A program made the position numbers and the translations under genes. Source: Candidatus Gastranaerophilales bacterium (lineage in GTDB: Bacteria; Cyanobacteriota; Vampirovibrionia; Gastranaerophilales; Gastranaerophilaceae). Taken from it: 6,080 nt of DNA. Shown here piece by piece: positions 1 through 5,947 of this stretch. Under the pieces are notes generated by a model, which saw only the letters and a program-made list of their open reading frames with translations, had not been told where the DNA came from and made no database searches. Position 1 is the stretch's first letter. Each line of letters starts with the position of its first letter. The stretch covers positions 1 through 6,080 of the forward strand of contig JAJQDG010000039.1 in assembly GCA_021202305.1 (NCBI GenBank), in the 5' to 3' direction.

Positions 1-287
1 GAAACAAAGGGTGATTTTCCGCTTGAAATAACTATATCAAACTTTTTAAACCATGCAGAAAAAATAAATTTTAAAATATTGAAATATTTCTTTAGCCCCC
101 ATGCTTTTATATCGACGGTTATAATATCATCTATAAAAGGATACAGGGTTTTTATGCCGCTTGCCCGCGGCTCAAGACAAAGCGTAACTTTTGAATTCGG
201 ATAAAGTTTTTTAAAAGCCTGTATGGCAGGCAAAAAAAGAATTTCGTCCCCAATCCCGCCATAGTTTATAAATAAAACATTTTTCAT
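1..287 (-). CDS. Glycosyltransferase family 9 (heptosyltransferase-like), N-terminal part, runs off left edge
   Basis: Reading the minus strand from an ATG at 287-285 gives 95 residues without a stop, so the gene continues past position 1. The protein begins MKNVLFINYGGIGDEILFLP, followed by AIQAFKKLYP and a second beta strand (KVTLCLE), then IDDIITVDI. This is the usual start of family GT9 (LPS heptosyltransferases such as WaaC, WaaF and RfaQ): a short strand, a G-x-G-D loop whose Asp (D14 here) matches the conserved catalytic-loop Asp, and a P-A-[IL]-x-A-[FL] helix. The family transfers sugars from nucleotide-activated donors to lipopolysaccharide core at the inner face of the cytoplasmic membrane, which would imply an outer membrane. 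The acceptor and sugar cannot be read from this fragment. An in-frame stop lies a few codons upstream of the ATG (TAA, complement of 315-317), so 287 is the first usable start. No Shine-Dalgarno sequence is visible. The gene is divergent from the one-carbon operon. Confidence 0.8.
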   Translation of the reverse strand, partial: MKNVLFINYGGIGDEILFLPAIQAFKKLYPNSKVTLCLEPRASGIKTLYPFIDDIITVDIKAWGLKKYFNILKFIFSAWFKKFDIVISSGKSPFV

Positions 288-294
288 AATTCTG

Positions 295-323
295 ATTTTA
301 TAATAAAATAAAAGTTATCTCAA
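295..323 (-). promoter_or_regulatory. Putative sigma70-type promoter for the leftward GT9 gene
   Basis: On the minus strand, TTGAGA (complement of 318-323) and TAAAAT (complement of 295-300) are separated by 17 bases, and each differs from the consensus hexamer at one position. Transcription would start around 288, almost on the ATG at 287, so the GT9 mRNA would be leaderless or nearly so. This agrees with the absence of a ribosome binding site. The region is very AT-rich, so chance matches are easy; this is inference. Confidence 0.35.
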
Positions 324-328
324 AAGGA
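299..328 (+). promoter_or_regulatory. Putative -10 element and ribosome binding site for the one-carbon operon
   Basis: A perfect TATAAT lies at 299-304 on the plus strand, 33 bases before the ATG at 338. No good -35 hexamer is found 16-18 bases upstream (276-281 reads AACATT), so the promoter call rests on the -10 alone. AAGGA at 324-328, nine bases before the ATG, is a convincing Shine-Dalgarno sequence and supports 338 as the start. This site overlaps the candidate -35 of the divergent gene. The operon promoter should lie in this 50-bp gap or extend slightly into the GT9 coding region. Confidence 0.45.
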
Positions 329-337
329 AAAATAAAA

Positions 338-1066
338 ATGACATCAACAATAGCGGTAACCGGAAAAAGCGGAAGCGGTAAATCCACAGCGGTGTATTGC
401 CTTGCAAATTTGCTGAAAGAAAAGTTTAAAGACAAAAGCATTCTTCTTGTGGATAACGATTTAACAGGCGAACTGGCGGGATTTTTCGGAATTACAACCG
501 ACAAGACTATATATGGCATAAGAAGCGGCAAGCATGAATATAATACGGGTATTCCAAGTAAAATGACCAAACAGGAATACATTGAATGGGCGCTTGAAGA
601 TATTTTAATTGAAGTAGATTCAAACATTGATATTATCGTTTCCTGGCTTGTTGCTTCCAAAGATTGCCGCTGTCCCATAACAAAACAAATGAATGACGCG
701 CTTGTAAAATTGGTTGAAAGGTACGATTTTGTTGTTTTTGACTGTGAATATGACCTTTCGTATCTTCATCAGCTTGTTGATTTTCCGATAGATACAACTC
801 TGCTTATTTTAAATTCGGAAACCAATTCCGTAGAGCTTGCACACAGACTTTTTGAAAGTTCAAAAAAATATGCTTCGCAGGGGCAGTTTGGAGTTATTTT
901 GAATAAAATAAAAAATGAAACAACAAATAAATTGCAAGAGGCTCTAAGCAGCATAGGCTTGACCCTTTTAGGGGTCATTCCCGATTTTGGCGAAAATATC
1001 GATAAAGAATCATTTAAAAATGCACTGAGTGCAATGTATACAAGATTAAATTTACCGCAAGGGTGA
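338..1066 (+). CDS. cooC: CooC-like P-loop ATPase (carbon monoxide dehydrogenase nickel-insertion accessory protein family)
   Basis: This is a 242-residue cytoplasmic ATPase of the SIMIBI/MinD-CooC class. The deviant Walker A motif GKSGSGKST (residues 9-17) keeps the signature lysine (K10) and the phosphate-binding lysine (K15). LLVDNDLTGELAGFFGI (36-52) matches the switch I region of CooC, where D39 and D41 are expected. C110-R-C112-P matches the CxC motif that binds nickel at the dimer interface in characterised CooC1. FVVFDCEYDLSYLH (131-144) sits where CooC proteins have the Walker B/switch II stretch (DxEAGxEH). The C-terminal part ends in LTLLGVIPDF (208-217), also typical. CooC uses ATP to help load nickel into the C-cluster of CODH. 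The length is close to the 250-260 usual for the family. It is the first gene of the operon, has a good Shine-Dalgarno sequence, and stops 3 nt before folD. Assignment to the CooC family is firm; that its client is a CODH is inferred, because no CODH gene is in the window. Confidence 0.8.
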   Translation: MTSTIAVTGKSGSGKSTAVYCLANLLKEKFKDKSILLVDNDLTGELAGFFGITTDKTIYGIRSGKHEYNTGIPSKMTKQEYIEWALEDILIEVDSNIDIIVSWLVASKDCRCPITKQMNDALVKLVERYDFVVFDCEYDLSYLHQLVDFPIDTTLLILNSETNSVELAHRLFESSKKYASQGQFGVILNKIKNETTNKLQEALSSIGLTLLGVIPDFGENIDKESFKNALSAMYTRLNLPQG

Positions 1067-1069
1067 AAA

Positions 1070-1918
1070 ATGGAAACAAAAATCATAAACGGCAGCGAAA
1101 TTGCAAAAAAAATTACGGAGAATTTGAAAAAACAGGTTGAAAATCTTGATGTTAAACCGGGGCTTGCCGTTATTATTATCGGAAACGACGAAGCAAGCAG
1201 AATTTATGTAAAAAATAAGGTTAAAACCGCAAGAGAAATCGGTTTTTATTCGGTTTTAAAGGAACTTCCTTCCGATTGCACAAAAGAAATGCTGTTTAGC
1301 GTTATTGAAGAATTAAATAATGATAAAAACATAAACGGAATTTTACTCCAGCTTCCCTTGCCAAAACATTTAAAAAAAGAAGATTTCCTTGATAAAATCC
1401 TGCCTTATAAAGATGTTGACGGCTTTAATTCGTATAACACCGGCAAATTAGCCAGAGGCGAAAAAGGGTATGCCATACCCTGCACGCCAAAAGGAATAAT
1501 GAAACTTTTAGAAAATATTGAAATTGAAGGTAAAAATGCCGTTATACTGGGGCGTTCAAATATAGTGGGAAAACCTGCGGCATTAATGCTTTTAAACAGA
1601 AACGCAACCGTAACAATTGCGCATTCAAAAACGAAGGATTTAGAAAAAATCACTCAAAATGCGGATATTTTAATTTGTGCAATCGGAAAAAAGGAATTTG
1701 TTAAAAAAGAAATGATAAAACAGGGTGCAATTATAATAGATGTCGGCATAAACAGAAAATCCGACGGCAAATTGACGGGCGATGTTGATTTTAACGATGT
1801 TATGGAAAAAGTTTCATTGATAACTCCTGTTCCAAAAGGAGTAGGCCCCATGACGATAGCATGCCTTATGGAAAATACTTATGAACTTTATCTTGCACAA
1901 AAAAGGGGGATTTTATGA
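1070..1918 (+). CDS. folD: Bifunctional methylene-THF dehydrogenase / methenyl-THF cyclohydrolase
   Basis: This is a 282-residue cytoplasmic enzyme, the normal length for FolD. It interconverts 5,10-methylene-THF, 5,10-methenyl-THF and 10-formyl-THF, normally with NADP(H). All family landmarks are present in order: Y46-V-K-N-K50 (the YxxxK catalytic Tyr and Lys), LLQLPLP (92-98), PYKDVDGF (112-119), the Rossmann dinucleotide-binding loop GRSNIVGKP (161-169), IIDVGIN (222-228), GDVDF (237-241) and TPVPKGVGPMT (252-262). In the last motif, K256 replaces the first Gly of the usual PVPGGVGPMT. AAGGG at 1059-1063 is a suitably spaced ribosome binding site and overlaps the end of cooC. The stop overlaps the alr start (ATGA, 1915-1918). 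It supplies or consumes the methylene-THF handled by the glycine cleavage proteins downstream; in a Wood-Ljungdahl organism it would run in the reductive direction. Confidence 0.96.
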   Translation: METKIINGSEIAKKITENLKKQVENLDVKPGLAVIIIGNDEASRIYVKNKVKTAREIGFYSVLKELPSDCTKEMLFSVIEELNNDKNINGILLQLPLPKHLKKEDFLDKILPYKDVDGFNSYNTGKLARGEKGYAIPCTPKGIMKLLENIEIEGKNAVILGRSNIVGKPAALMLLNRNATVTIAHSKTKDLEKITQNADILICAIGKKEFVKKEMIKQGAIIIDVGINRKSDGKLTGDVDFNDVMEKVSLITPVPKGVGPMTIACLMENTYELYLAQKRGIL

Positions 1919-3039
1919 AAAATGTAAGAACCGCCCTTATAAGCAGGCACAGAGATTCATGGGCAGAAATAAATTTAGGCGCCTTAGAAGAAAATATTTT
2001 TAATATAAAAAATAAAATTAAAAACGTTGAAAAAAAAGAATTAATGGCAATAATAAAAGCAGACGGATACGGACATGGAAGCCTCATGTGTGCGCCTACG
2101 CTTCTTGCCTGCGGGATAAAATCCTTTGGCGTAGCTTCAATTGATGAAGGCATTGAATTGAGGCAAAACAAAATTAATTGCCCCGTGCTTGTTCTGGGTG
2201 CAGTTCCTATCTGGGCATTTGAAGCCGCCCTTTTAAATGATATTGAAGTATCCGTATTCAATGACGAACACATAGAAGCTGCAAATTTATTGTATGAGCG
2301 AACCGGAAAAAAATTAAAAGTGCAGGTTAAAGTTGATACCGGAATGAACCGTATAGGAATTAATTTTAAAGATGCGCCTGATTTTATAAAAAAACTTAAA
2401 AATGTTTAATTTAAAGGTGTTTTTACTCATTTTGCAGATGCAGAAAACCAAAATATATTAAAAATGCAGCTTGAAAAGTTTAATTACGTTTTAGATAATA
2501 TTGATACAAAAAATCTTAAAATACACTGTCAAAACAGCCTTGGCGCCTTTATGTCGGATGATGACAGATACAATTTAATAAGGCTCGGCATAATTATATA
2601 CGGGTTATCCCCTCTTACATACGGCGTTAAACCGGTTTGCGAATTACCCGAATTAAAACAGGTAATCGGAGTAAAAGGAAGAATTACAAATATACACACA
2701 ATTAAAGAAAATGAAGGCGTAAGCTACGGCTACGACTTTATTTCAAGCGGCGAAACCAAAATTGCAACCATTCCTGTAGGCTACGCTGACGGCGTTTCGA
2801 GAAATTTATCCGGCAAAATAAAAGGGATTTTGAACGGAAAATACGTTTCTCAAATCGGACGCATTACAATGGATCAAATGATGTTTGATATAACAGGGTT
2901 AAATGCCAAAGAAGGCGATATAATAACTATTTTAGGTGATGGAATTTCCGTGGATGAATGGGCTGAAATTTTAGGCACAATAAATTATGAATTAACATGC
3001 AGGCTGAAAGTGCGCCTGCCGAGAATTTATACCAGATAG
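1915..3039 (+). pseudogene. alr: Alanine racemase interrupted by one in-frame TAA stop
   Basis: Two reading frames, 1915-2409 and the stretch up to 3039, are in the same phase and together make a full-length alanine racemase of about 374 codons; codon 165 (2407-2409) is TAA. The enzyme interconverts L- and D-alanine with PLP, supplying D-Ala for peptidoglycan. The N-terminal part has the PLP-lysine motif IKADGYGHG (K48) and VDTGMNRIG (140-148). Directly after the stop comes FKGVFTHFADAE, the conserved G-x-F-T-H-F segment. The rest has NSLGAF, RLGIIIYG, VSYGY with the expected catalytic Tyr at codon 271, VGYADG, ITMDQM and YELTCRLKVRLPRIY at the end. Nothing is missing and the frame never shifts, so the defect is one point mutation or a base-calling error. 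The start has a strong AAGGGGG site (1903-1909) and overlaps the folD stop. As written, translation would give an inactive 164-residue fragment. The first downstream in-frame ATG (2464) has no Shine-Dalgarno sequence. Confidence 0.9.
2407..2409 (+). other. Premature in-frame TAA in alr
   Basis: The codons read AAA AAT GTT TAA TTT AAA GGT GTT TTT ACT CAT, so the stop falls just before the conserved strand leading into the THF segment. One base change from AAA, GAA or CAA would give it; Lys, Glu or Gln would all be reasonable there. An SD-like AAAGGTG follows at 2413-2419, but no in-frame start codon lies at a suitable distance. The nearest ATG (2438) is out of frame. Confidence 0.9.
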
Positions 3040-3041
3040 GA
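3038..3041 (+). promoter_or_regulatory. Ribosome binding site that fixes the gcvT start
   Basis: AGGA, six bases before the ATG at 3048, overlaps the alr stop codon. It favours 3048 over the in-frame ATG at 2997, which would add 17 residues (MQAESAPAENLYQIGTY) unlike GcvT and overlap alr by 43 bases. GcvT proteins typically begin close to the KTPL-like segment, here KKTFLLEEQIKLGAK. Confidence 0.7.
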
Positions 3042-3047
3042 ACATAT

Positions 3048-4184
3048 ATGGACAAAAAAACATTTCTTTTAGAAGAACAAATAAAACTCGGTGCAAAGCT
3101 TGTACCTTTTGCAGGGTGGCTTATGCCGGTTTCATACACAAGCATAATCGAGGAACATAACGCCGTAAGAAAAAATGTCGGGCTTTTTGATGTATCTCAC
3201 ATGGGCGAAGTTTTTGTATCGGGCAAAGATGCTCTTTGCTTTTTGCAAAAACTTGTTCCGCAGGATGTTTCAAAACTTGCCGTAAATAAAGCCGTATACT
3301 GCCAATTAACAAACAAAAAGGGCGGAGTTATAGATGACCTTATTATTTACAAACTGGAAGATAAATATCTGCTTATTGTAAATGCCTCAAGAATTGACGA
3401 GGATTTAAACTGGATGGTAAGAAACTCTCTGGGGTTTGATGTTAACATAGTTAATGATTCTCATAACTATTCACTGCTTGCAATCCAGGGGCCTATGGCT
3501 TCTGATTTAGTGGATAAACTCGGCATAAAAAAAGAAAATCAGCCTTCGTATTTTTCGATTAAACGGGGCGAGATTTTAAATATAAACGTTCTTGCCGCAA
3601 GAACCGGCTATACTGGAGAAGACGGTTTTGAAATTCTTGTTAAAAACGCGTACAGCGCCTTTCTCTGGGATAAAATTTTAGAAGAAGGAAAAGAATTTAA
3701 CATCATGCCGATAGGTCTTGGCGCAAGAGATACATTAAGGCTGGAAGCGGCATTGCACCTGTACGGGAACGATTTGAACGAAGATATAACACCCGTTGAA
3801 GCAGGGCTCAGCTGGTCTGTTGCAAAAAATAAAACTGCCGATTATAACGGTAAAGAAGTTATTATGGGGCAGATAAACGGTAACATTTCTAAACATAAAA
3901 AACTTGTAGGGTTTGAAATGCTTGATAAAATTCCCGCGCGTCACGGATATGAAATATATTTTGAAAACCGTAAAATAGGCGTTGTTACAAGCGGAGGGCC
4001 TTCTCCTGTTTTGAAAAAAAATATAGGGTTGGCATATTTGGATGTAAATAATGAAACATCACTTAACACTTCAATAAAAACTATTGATACTATTGTTCAA
4101 ATCATGATAAGAAATAAACTGTACGATGCAAAAATCGTAAAAAGACCGTTTGTAGAGAAGAAATGTAAAAAGGAAAACGTATGA
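3048..4184 (+). CDS. gcvT: Aminomethyltransferase (glycine cleavage system T protein)
   Basis: This is a 378-residue cytoplasmic protein of normal to slightly long GcvT length. It takes the aminomethyl group carried on lipoylated GcvH, transfers the methylene to tetrahydrofolate and releases ammonia. Landmarks: VPFAGWLMPVSY (19-30), VGLFDVSHMGEV (44-55), TNKKGGVIDDLIIYK (88-102) with the conserved Asp pair D96-D97 (D96 coincides with the catalytic Asp96 of the Thermotoga protein), LAIQGPMA (144-151), RTGYTGEDGFEILV (185-198), GLGARDTLRLEA (223-234), TPVEAGLSWSV (248-258) and IGVVTSGGPSPVLKKNIGLAY (310-330, folate-binding C-terminal barrel). The tail KKCKKENV is a short basic extension. It starts 8 nt after the alr stop and overlaps gcvH by 4 nt (ATGA). 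If the alr nonsense codon is real, gcvT must be translated from its own ribosome site after a long untranslated stretch. Confidence 0.96.
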   Translation: MDKKTFLLEEQIKLGAKLVPFAGWLMPVSYTSIIEEHNAVRKNVGLFDVSHMGEVFVSGKDALCFLQKLVPQDVSKLAVNKAVYCQLTNKKGGVIDDLIIYKLEDKYLLIVNASRIDEDLNWMVRNSLGFDVNIVNDSHNYSLLAIQGPMASDLVDKLGIKKENQPSYFSIKRGEILNINVLAARTGYTGEDGFEILVKNAYSAFLWDKILEEGKEFNIMPIGLGARDTLRLEAALHLYGNDLNEDITPVEAGLSWSVAKNKTADYNGKEVIMGQINGNISKHKKLVGFEMLDKIPARHGYEIYFENRKIGVVTSGGPSPVLKKNIGLAYLDVNNETSLNTSIKTIDTIVQIMIRNKLYDAKIVKRPFVEKKCKKENV

Positions 4185-4573
4185 ACGATGAAATAAAAAT
4201 CCCCGAGGGAATTCTATGCTCTAACACTCATGAATGGATCCTTGAAGGCAAAGACACATGTACAATCGGTTTAACGGATTATGCCGTTGAGCAGCTTGGA
4301 GATGTTGTTTTTGTCGAGCTTCCTGAAATTGGTTCCGAATTTAATAAAAATGAGCCTTTCGCTACGATTGAATCTGTCAAAGCGGCATCTGAAATATATA
4401 TGCCCGTCAGCGGAAAAATTGTTGAAATTAATGAAGAACTTATTAATGCACCCGAAATAATCAACAATGACCCGTATGAAAAAGGCTGGCTTGTAAAAAT
4501 AACAAGTGAAACCGTTCAGGAAGATTCTGTAGGCTTGCTTGAATACGAAGATTACAAAGAAGAACTGGATTAA
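4181..4573 (+). CDS. gcvH: Glycine cleavage system H protein (lipoyl carrier)
   Basis: This 130-residue protein has the standard GcvH length and fold. The start region THEWI (16-20) is the family hallmark, followed by IGLTDYAVEQLGDVVFVELPEIG (29-51). The lipoylation site is in TIESVKAASEIYMPVSG (62-78), with K67 as the lysine that carries lipoamide. NNDPYEKGWLVKI (95-107) closes the domain. It shuttles the aminomethyl intermediate from GcvP to GcvT and is reoxidised by dihydrolipoyl dehydrogenase, which is not encoded in this window. AAAAGGA upstream, six bases before the ATG, is a good ribosome site, and the ATG overlaps the gcvT stop. The stop TAA overlaps the gcvPA start (TAATG) and is followed in frame directly by TGA, so it is a tandem stop. 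Confidence 0.97.
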   Translation: MNDEIKIPEGILCSNTHEWILEGKDTCTIGLTDYAVEQLGDVVFVELPEIGSEFNKNEPFATIESVKAASEIYMPVSGKIVEINEELINAPEIINNDPYEKGWLVKITSETVQEDSVGLLEYEDYKEELD

Positions 4574-5817
4574 TGAGAAATTTTGAAGCGCATACCCCGC
4601 AAATAAGACGCCAAATGCTTAAAGATATTGGTATATCTTCCATGGAGGAATTATTTGAAACAATACCGGATATTTTAAAGGTTAATAAACTTAATCTTGA
4701 AAGCCCTATTAGCGAGCTTGAAGCGCAGAAAAGAATATCGGAAATTTCAAAAAAAAATAAAACATCTTATATTAGCTTTTTAGGCGGCGGAGCAGTGAGG
4801 AAATTTATTCCTTCAGCTATTGGTGATGTTGCTTCAAGATTTGAATTTTTATCCGCTTATACCCCCTATCAGCCTGAAATTTCACAAGGCACACTTCAAA
4901 TTATGTACGAATTTCAAACAATGATGTGTGAACTTACGGGTATGGATGTTTCAAACGCAAGCGTGTATGACGGAGCAGCGGCATGCGCCGAGGCATGCCT
5001 CATGGCTGTGAGAATTAACAAATTAAAGAAAATTTTTGTTTCAAACGCTCTAAACCCAAATTATATTGAAGTTATAAAAACCTATCTGTGGGCGCAGGAT
5101 ATTGAATGCGTTATTGCGCAAGACCCTCCGGATGAAGAATTTGCAGGAAAAATATATTCCTATCCCCAATATGACGGCGAATTGGTCAAAATGCCCGAAA
5201 AGAAAGGGAGAGAATTAATAATAGCGTGCGTCGATCTTTCAATTCTTCCTTGCATTGAACCTCCCTGCGCAGATATTATAGCGGGAGATTATCAGCCTTT
5301 TGGCATTCCGCTGAATTTTGGCGGGGCTTACGGAGGATTTATTGCAACAAAAAACATGTATATGCGCCAACTGCCGGGGAGAATTGCGGGAAAAACTTTT
5401 GATAAAGAAGGAAACCCCGCGTATGTATTAACCCTTCAAGCAAGGGAGCAGCACATAAGAAGAAATAAGGCAACGGGCAACATTTGTTCAAATCAAGCGC
5501 TTACGGCACTTTGCGCGGGTTTATATCTTTCTTTGATTGGAAAAACAGGGCTTATTGAATTTGCTTTAGTTTCACATGAGTATGCTTTAAAATTATCAAA
5601 AGGGCTTGAAGTGCTGGGGTTTAAAATATTGAACAAAAACTTTTTTAACAGTTTTACACTTGAAATGAAAAACAAAATGTCTGCCGGTGAATTTTTAGAT
5701 ATTTTGAAAAATAAGGGAATTTTAGGCGGCATAAAATACGGAGATAAAGTTATCGTTACAACTTCTGAATATAACGATGACAATGAAATAAGCCTTTATT
5801 TAAGCGCGTTTTGCTAG
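4573..5817 (+). CDS. gcvPA: Glycine dehydrogenase (decarboxylating) subunit 1, GcvPA
   Basis: This 414-residue protein corresponds to the N-terminal half of glycine decarboxylase (P protein) in the split GcvPA/GcvPB arrangement. Together with GcvPB, which carries the PLP lysine, it decarboxylates glycine and loads the aminomethyl group onto GcvH. Motifs: FLGGGAVRKFIP (69-80), AYTPYQPEISQGTLQ (95-109), ELTGMDVSNASVYDG (120-134), GDYQPFGIPLNFGGAYGGF (238-256), LPGRIAGKT (267-275) and REQHIRRNKATGNIC (291-305), where N and G replace the E and S usual in REKATSNIC. It is shorter than the roughly 440-450 residues typical of the subunit. The loss appears to fall mainly around YPQYDGELVKMPEKKGRELI (197-216), plus a trimmed C-terminus, not as a frameshift. 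There is no strong Shine-Dalgarno sequence; translation probably depends on coupling with gcvH through the TAATG overlap. gcvPB does not follow. Confidence 0.95.
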   Translation: MRNFEAHTPQIRRQMLKDIGISSMEELFETIPDILKVNKLNLESPISELEAQKRISEISKKNKTSYISFLGGGAVRKFIPSAIGDVASRFEFLSAYTPYQPEISQGTLQIMYEFQTMMCELTGMDVSNASVYDGAAACAEACLMAVRINKLKKIFVSNALNPNYIEVIKTYLWAQDIECVIAQDPPDEEFAGKIYSYPQYDGELVKMPEKKGRELIIACVDLSILPCIEPPCADIIAGDYQPFGIPLNFGGAYGGFIATKNMYMRQLPGRIAGKTFDKEGNPAYVLTLQAREQHIRRNKATGNICSNQALTALCAGLYLSLIGKTGLIEFALVSHEYALKLSKGLEVLGFKILNKNFFNSFTLEMKNKMSAGEFLDILKNKGILGGIKYGDKVIVTTSEYNDDNEISLYLSAFC

Positions 5818-5831
5818 TTTATTTTCTATTT

Positions 5832-5860
5832 TTGTTACGAAATATTACAAATAATATATA
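5832..5860 (+). promoter_or_regulatory. Putative sigma70-type promoter for the ribbon-helix-helix gene
   Basis: TTGTTA (5832-5837) and TATATA (5855-5860) are separated by 17 bases. This would give a leader of about 80 bases before the ATG at 5948. The whole gap 5818-5947 is extremely AT-rich, so other placements are possible. No GC-rich hairpin plus T-run is visible after gcvPA; the only pairing seen is a weak AT stem (CTATTTT at 5826-5832 with AAAATAG at 5862-5868), not a convincing terminator. Confidence 0.35.
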
Positions 5861-5947
5861 TAAAATAGATAAAAAAGGCAATTTTAATATTTATTTTGTG
5901 TTTATATAAGTACGAGAGAGAAATAAATAGTAATAAGGAGATAAAAA

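Larger units (their letters stand above)
338..5817 (+). other. Six-gene one-carbon/glycine cleavage operon
   Basis: All six genes are co-oriented. Successive junctions are +3, -4, +8, -4 and -1 nt, leaving no room for internal promoters or terminators between genes. The order cooC-like, folD, alr, gcvT, gcvH, gcvPA puts a nickel-enzyme maturase, a folate enzyme and most of the glycine cleavage system under one transcript. No glycine riboswitch is visible upstream: the leader would be under about 40 bases, too short for one. Co-transcription is inferred from spacing. Confidence 0.8.

Noticed and set aside
288..337. Glycine riboswitch upstream of the glycine cleavage genes
   Set aside because: The gap is only 50 bp of mostly A and T, without the conserved GC-containing stems, and no intergenic space exists directly before gcvT.
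298..1086. Minus-strand open frames opposite cooC (298-678 and 769-1086)
   Set aside because: They are antisense to a gene with clear family motifs, have low-complexity composition and no recognisable domain. They are shadows of the coding strand; the same holds for the other minus-strand open frames across the operon.
2407..2409. Reassignment of TAA to an amino acid
   Set aside because: Across roughly 1,800 codons of recognised coding sequence this is the only internal TAA. A reassigned codon in so AT-rich a genome should occur often. gcvH also ends at TAA, although the TGA right after it means gcvH alone does not settle the matter.
2407..2419. Programmed stop-codon readthrough
   Set aside because: The context (GTT TAA TTT) has no recognised readthrough signal, and UAA is the least leaky stop. 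No reason is known for such control in alr.
2464..3039. Independent gene starting at ATG 2464
   Set aside because: The conserved alanine racemase sequence (FKGVFTHFADAE) continues upstream of 2464 in the same frame back to the stop, and there is no Shine-Dalgarno sequence. It is the C-terminal part of the interrupted alr.
2997..3047. Upstream in-frame ATG as the gcvT start
   Set aside because: It would add 17 residues that are the out-of-frame reading of the alr C-terminus. ATG 3048 has a properly spaced AGGA and matches the family's N-terminus.
5818..5880. Rho-independent terminator after gcvPA
   Set aside because: Only a weak 7-bp AT-only stem with a long loop can be drawn, with no GC-rich stem followed by a T-run.
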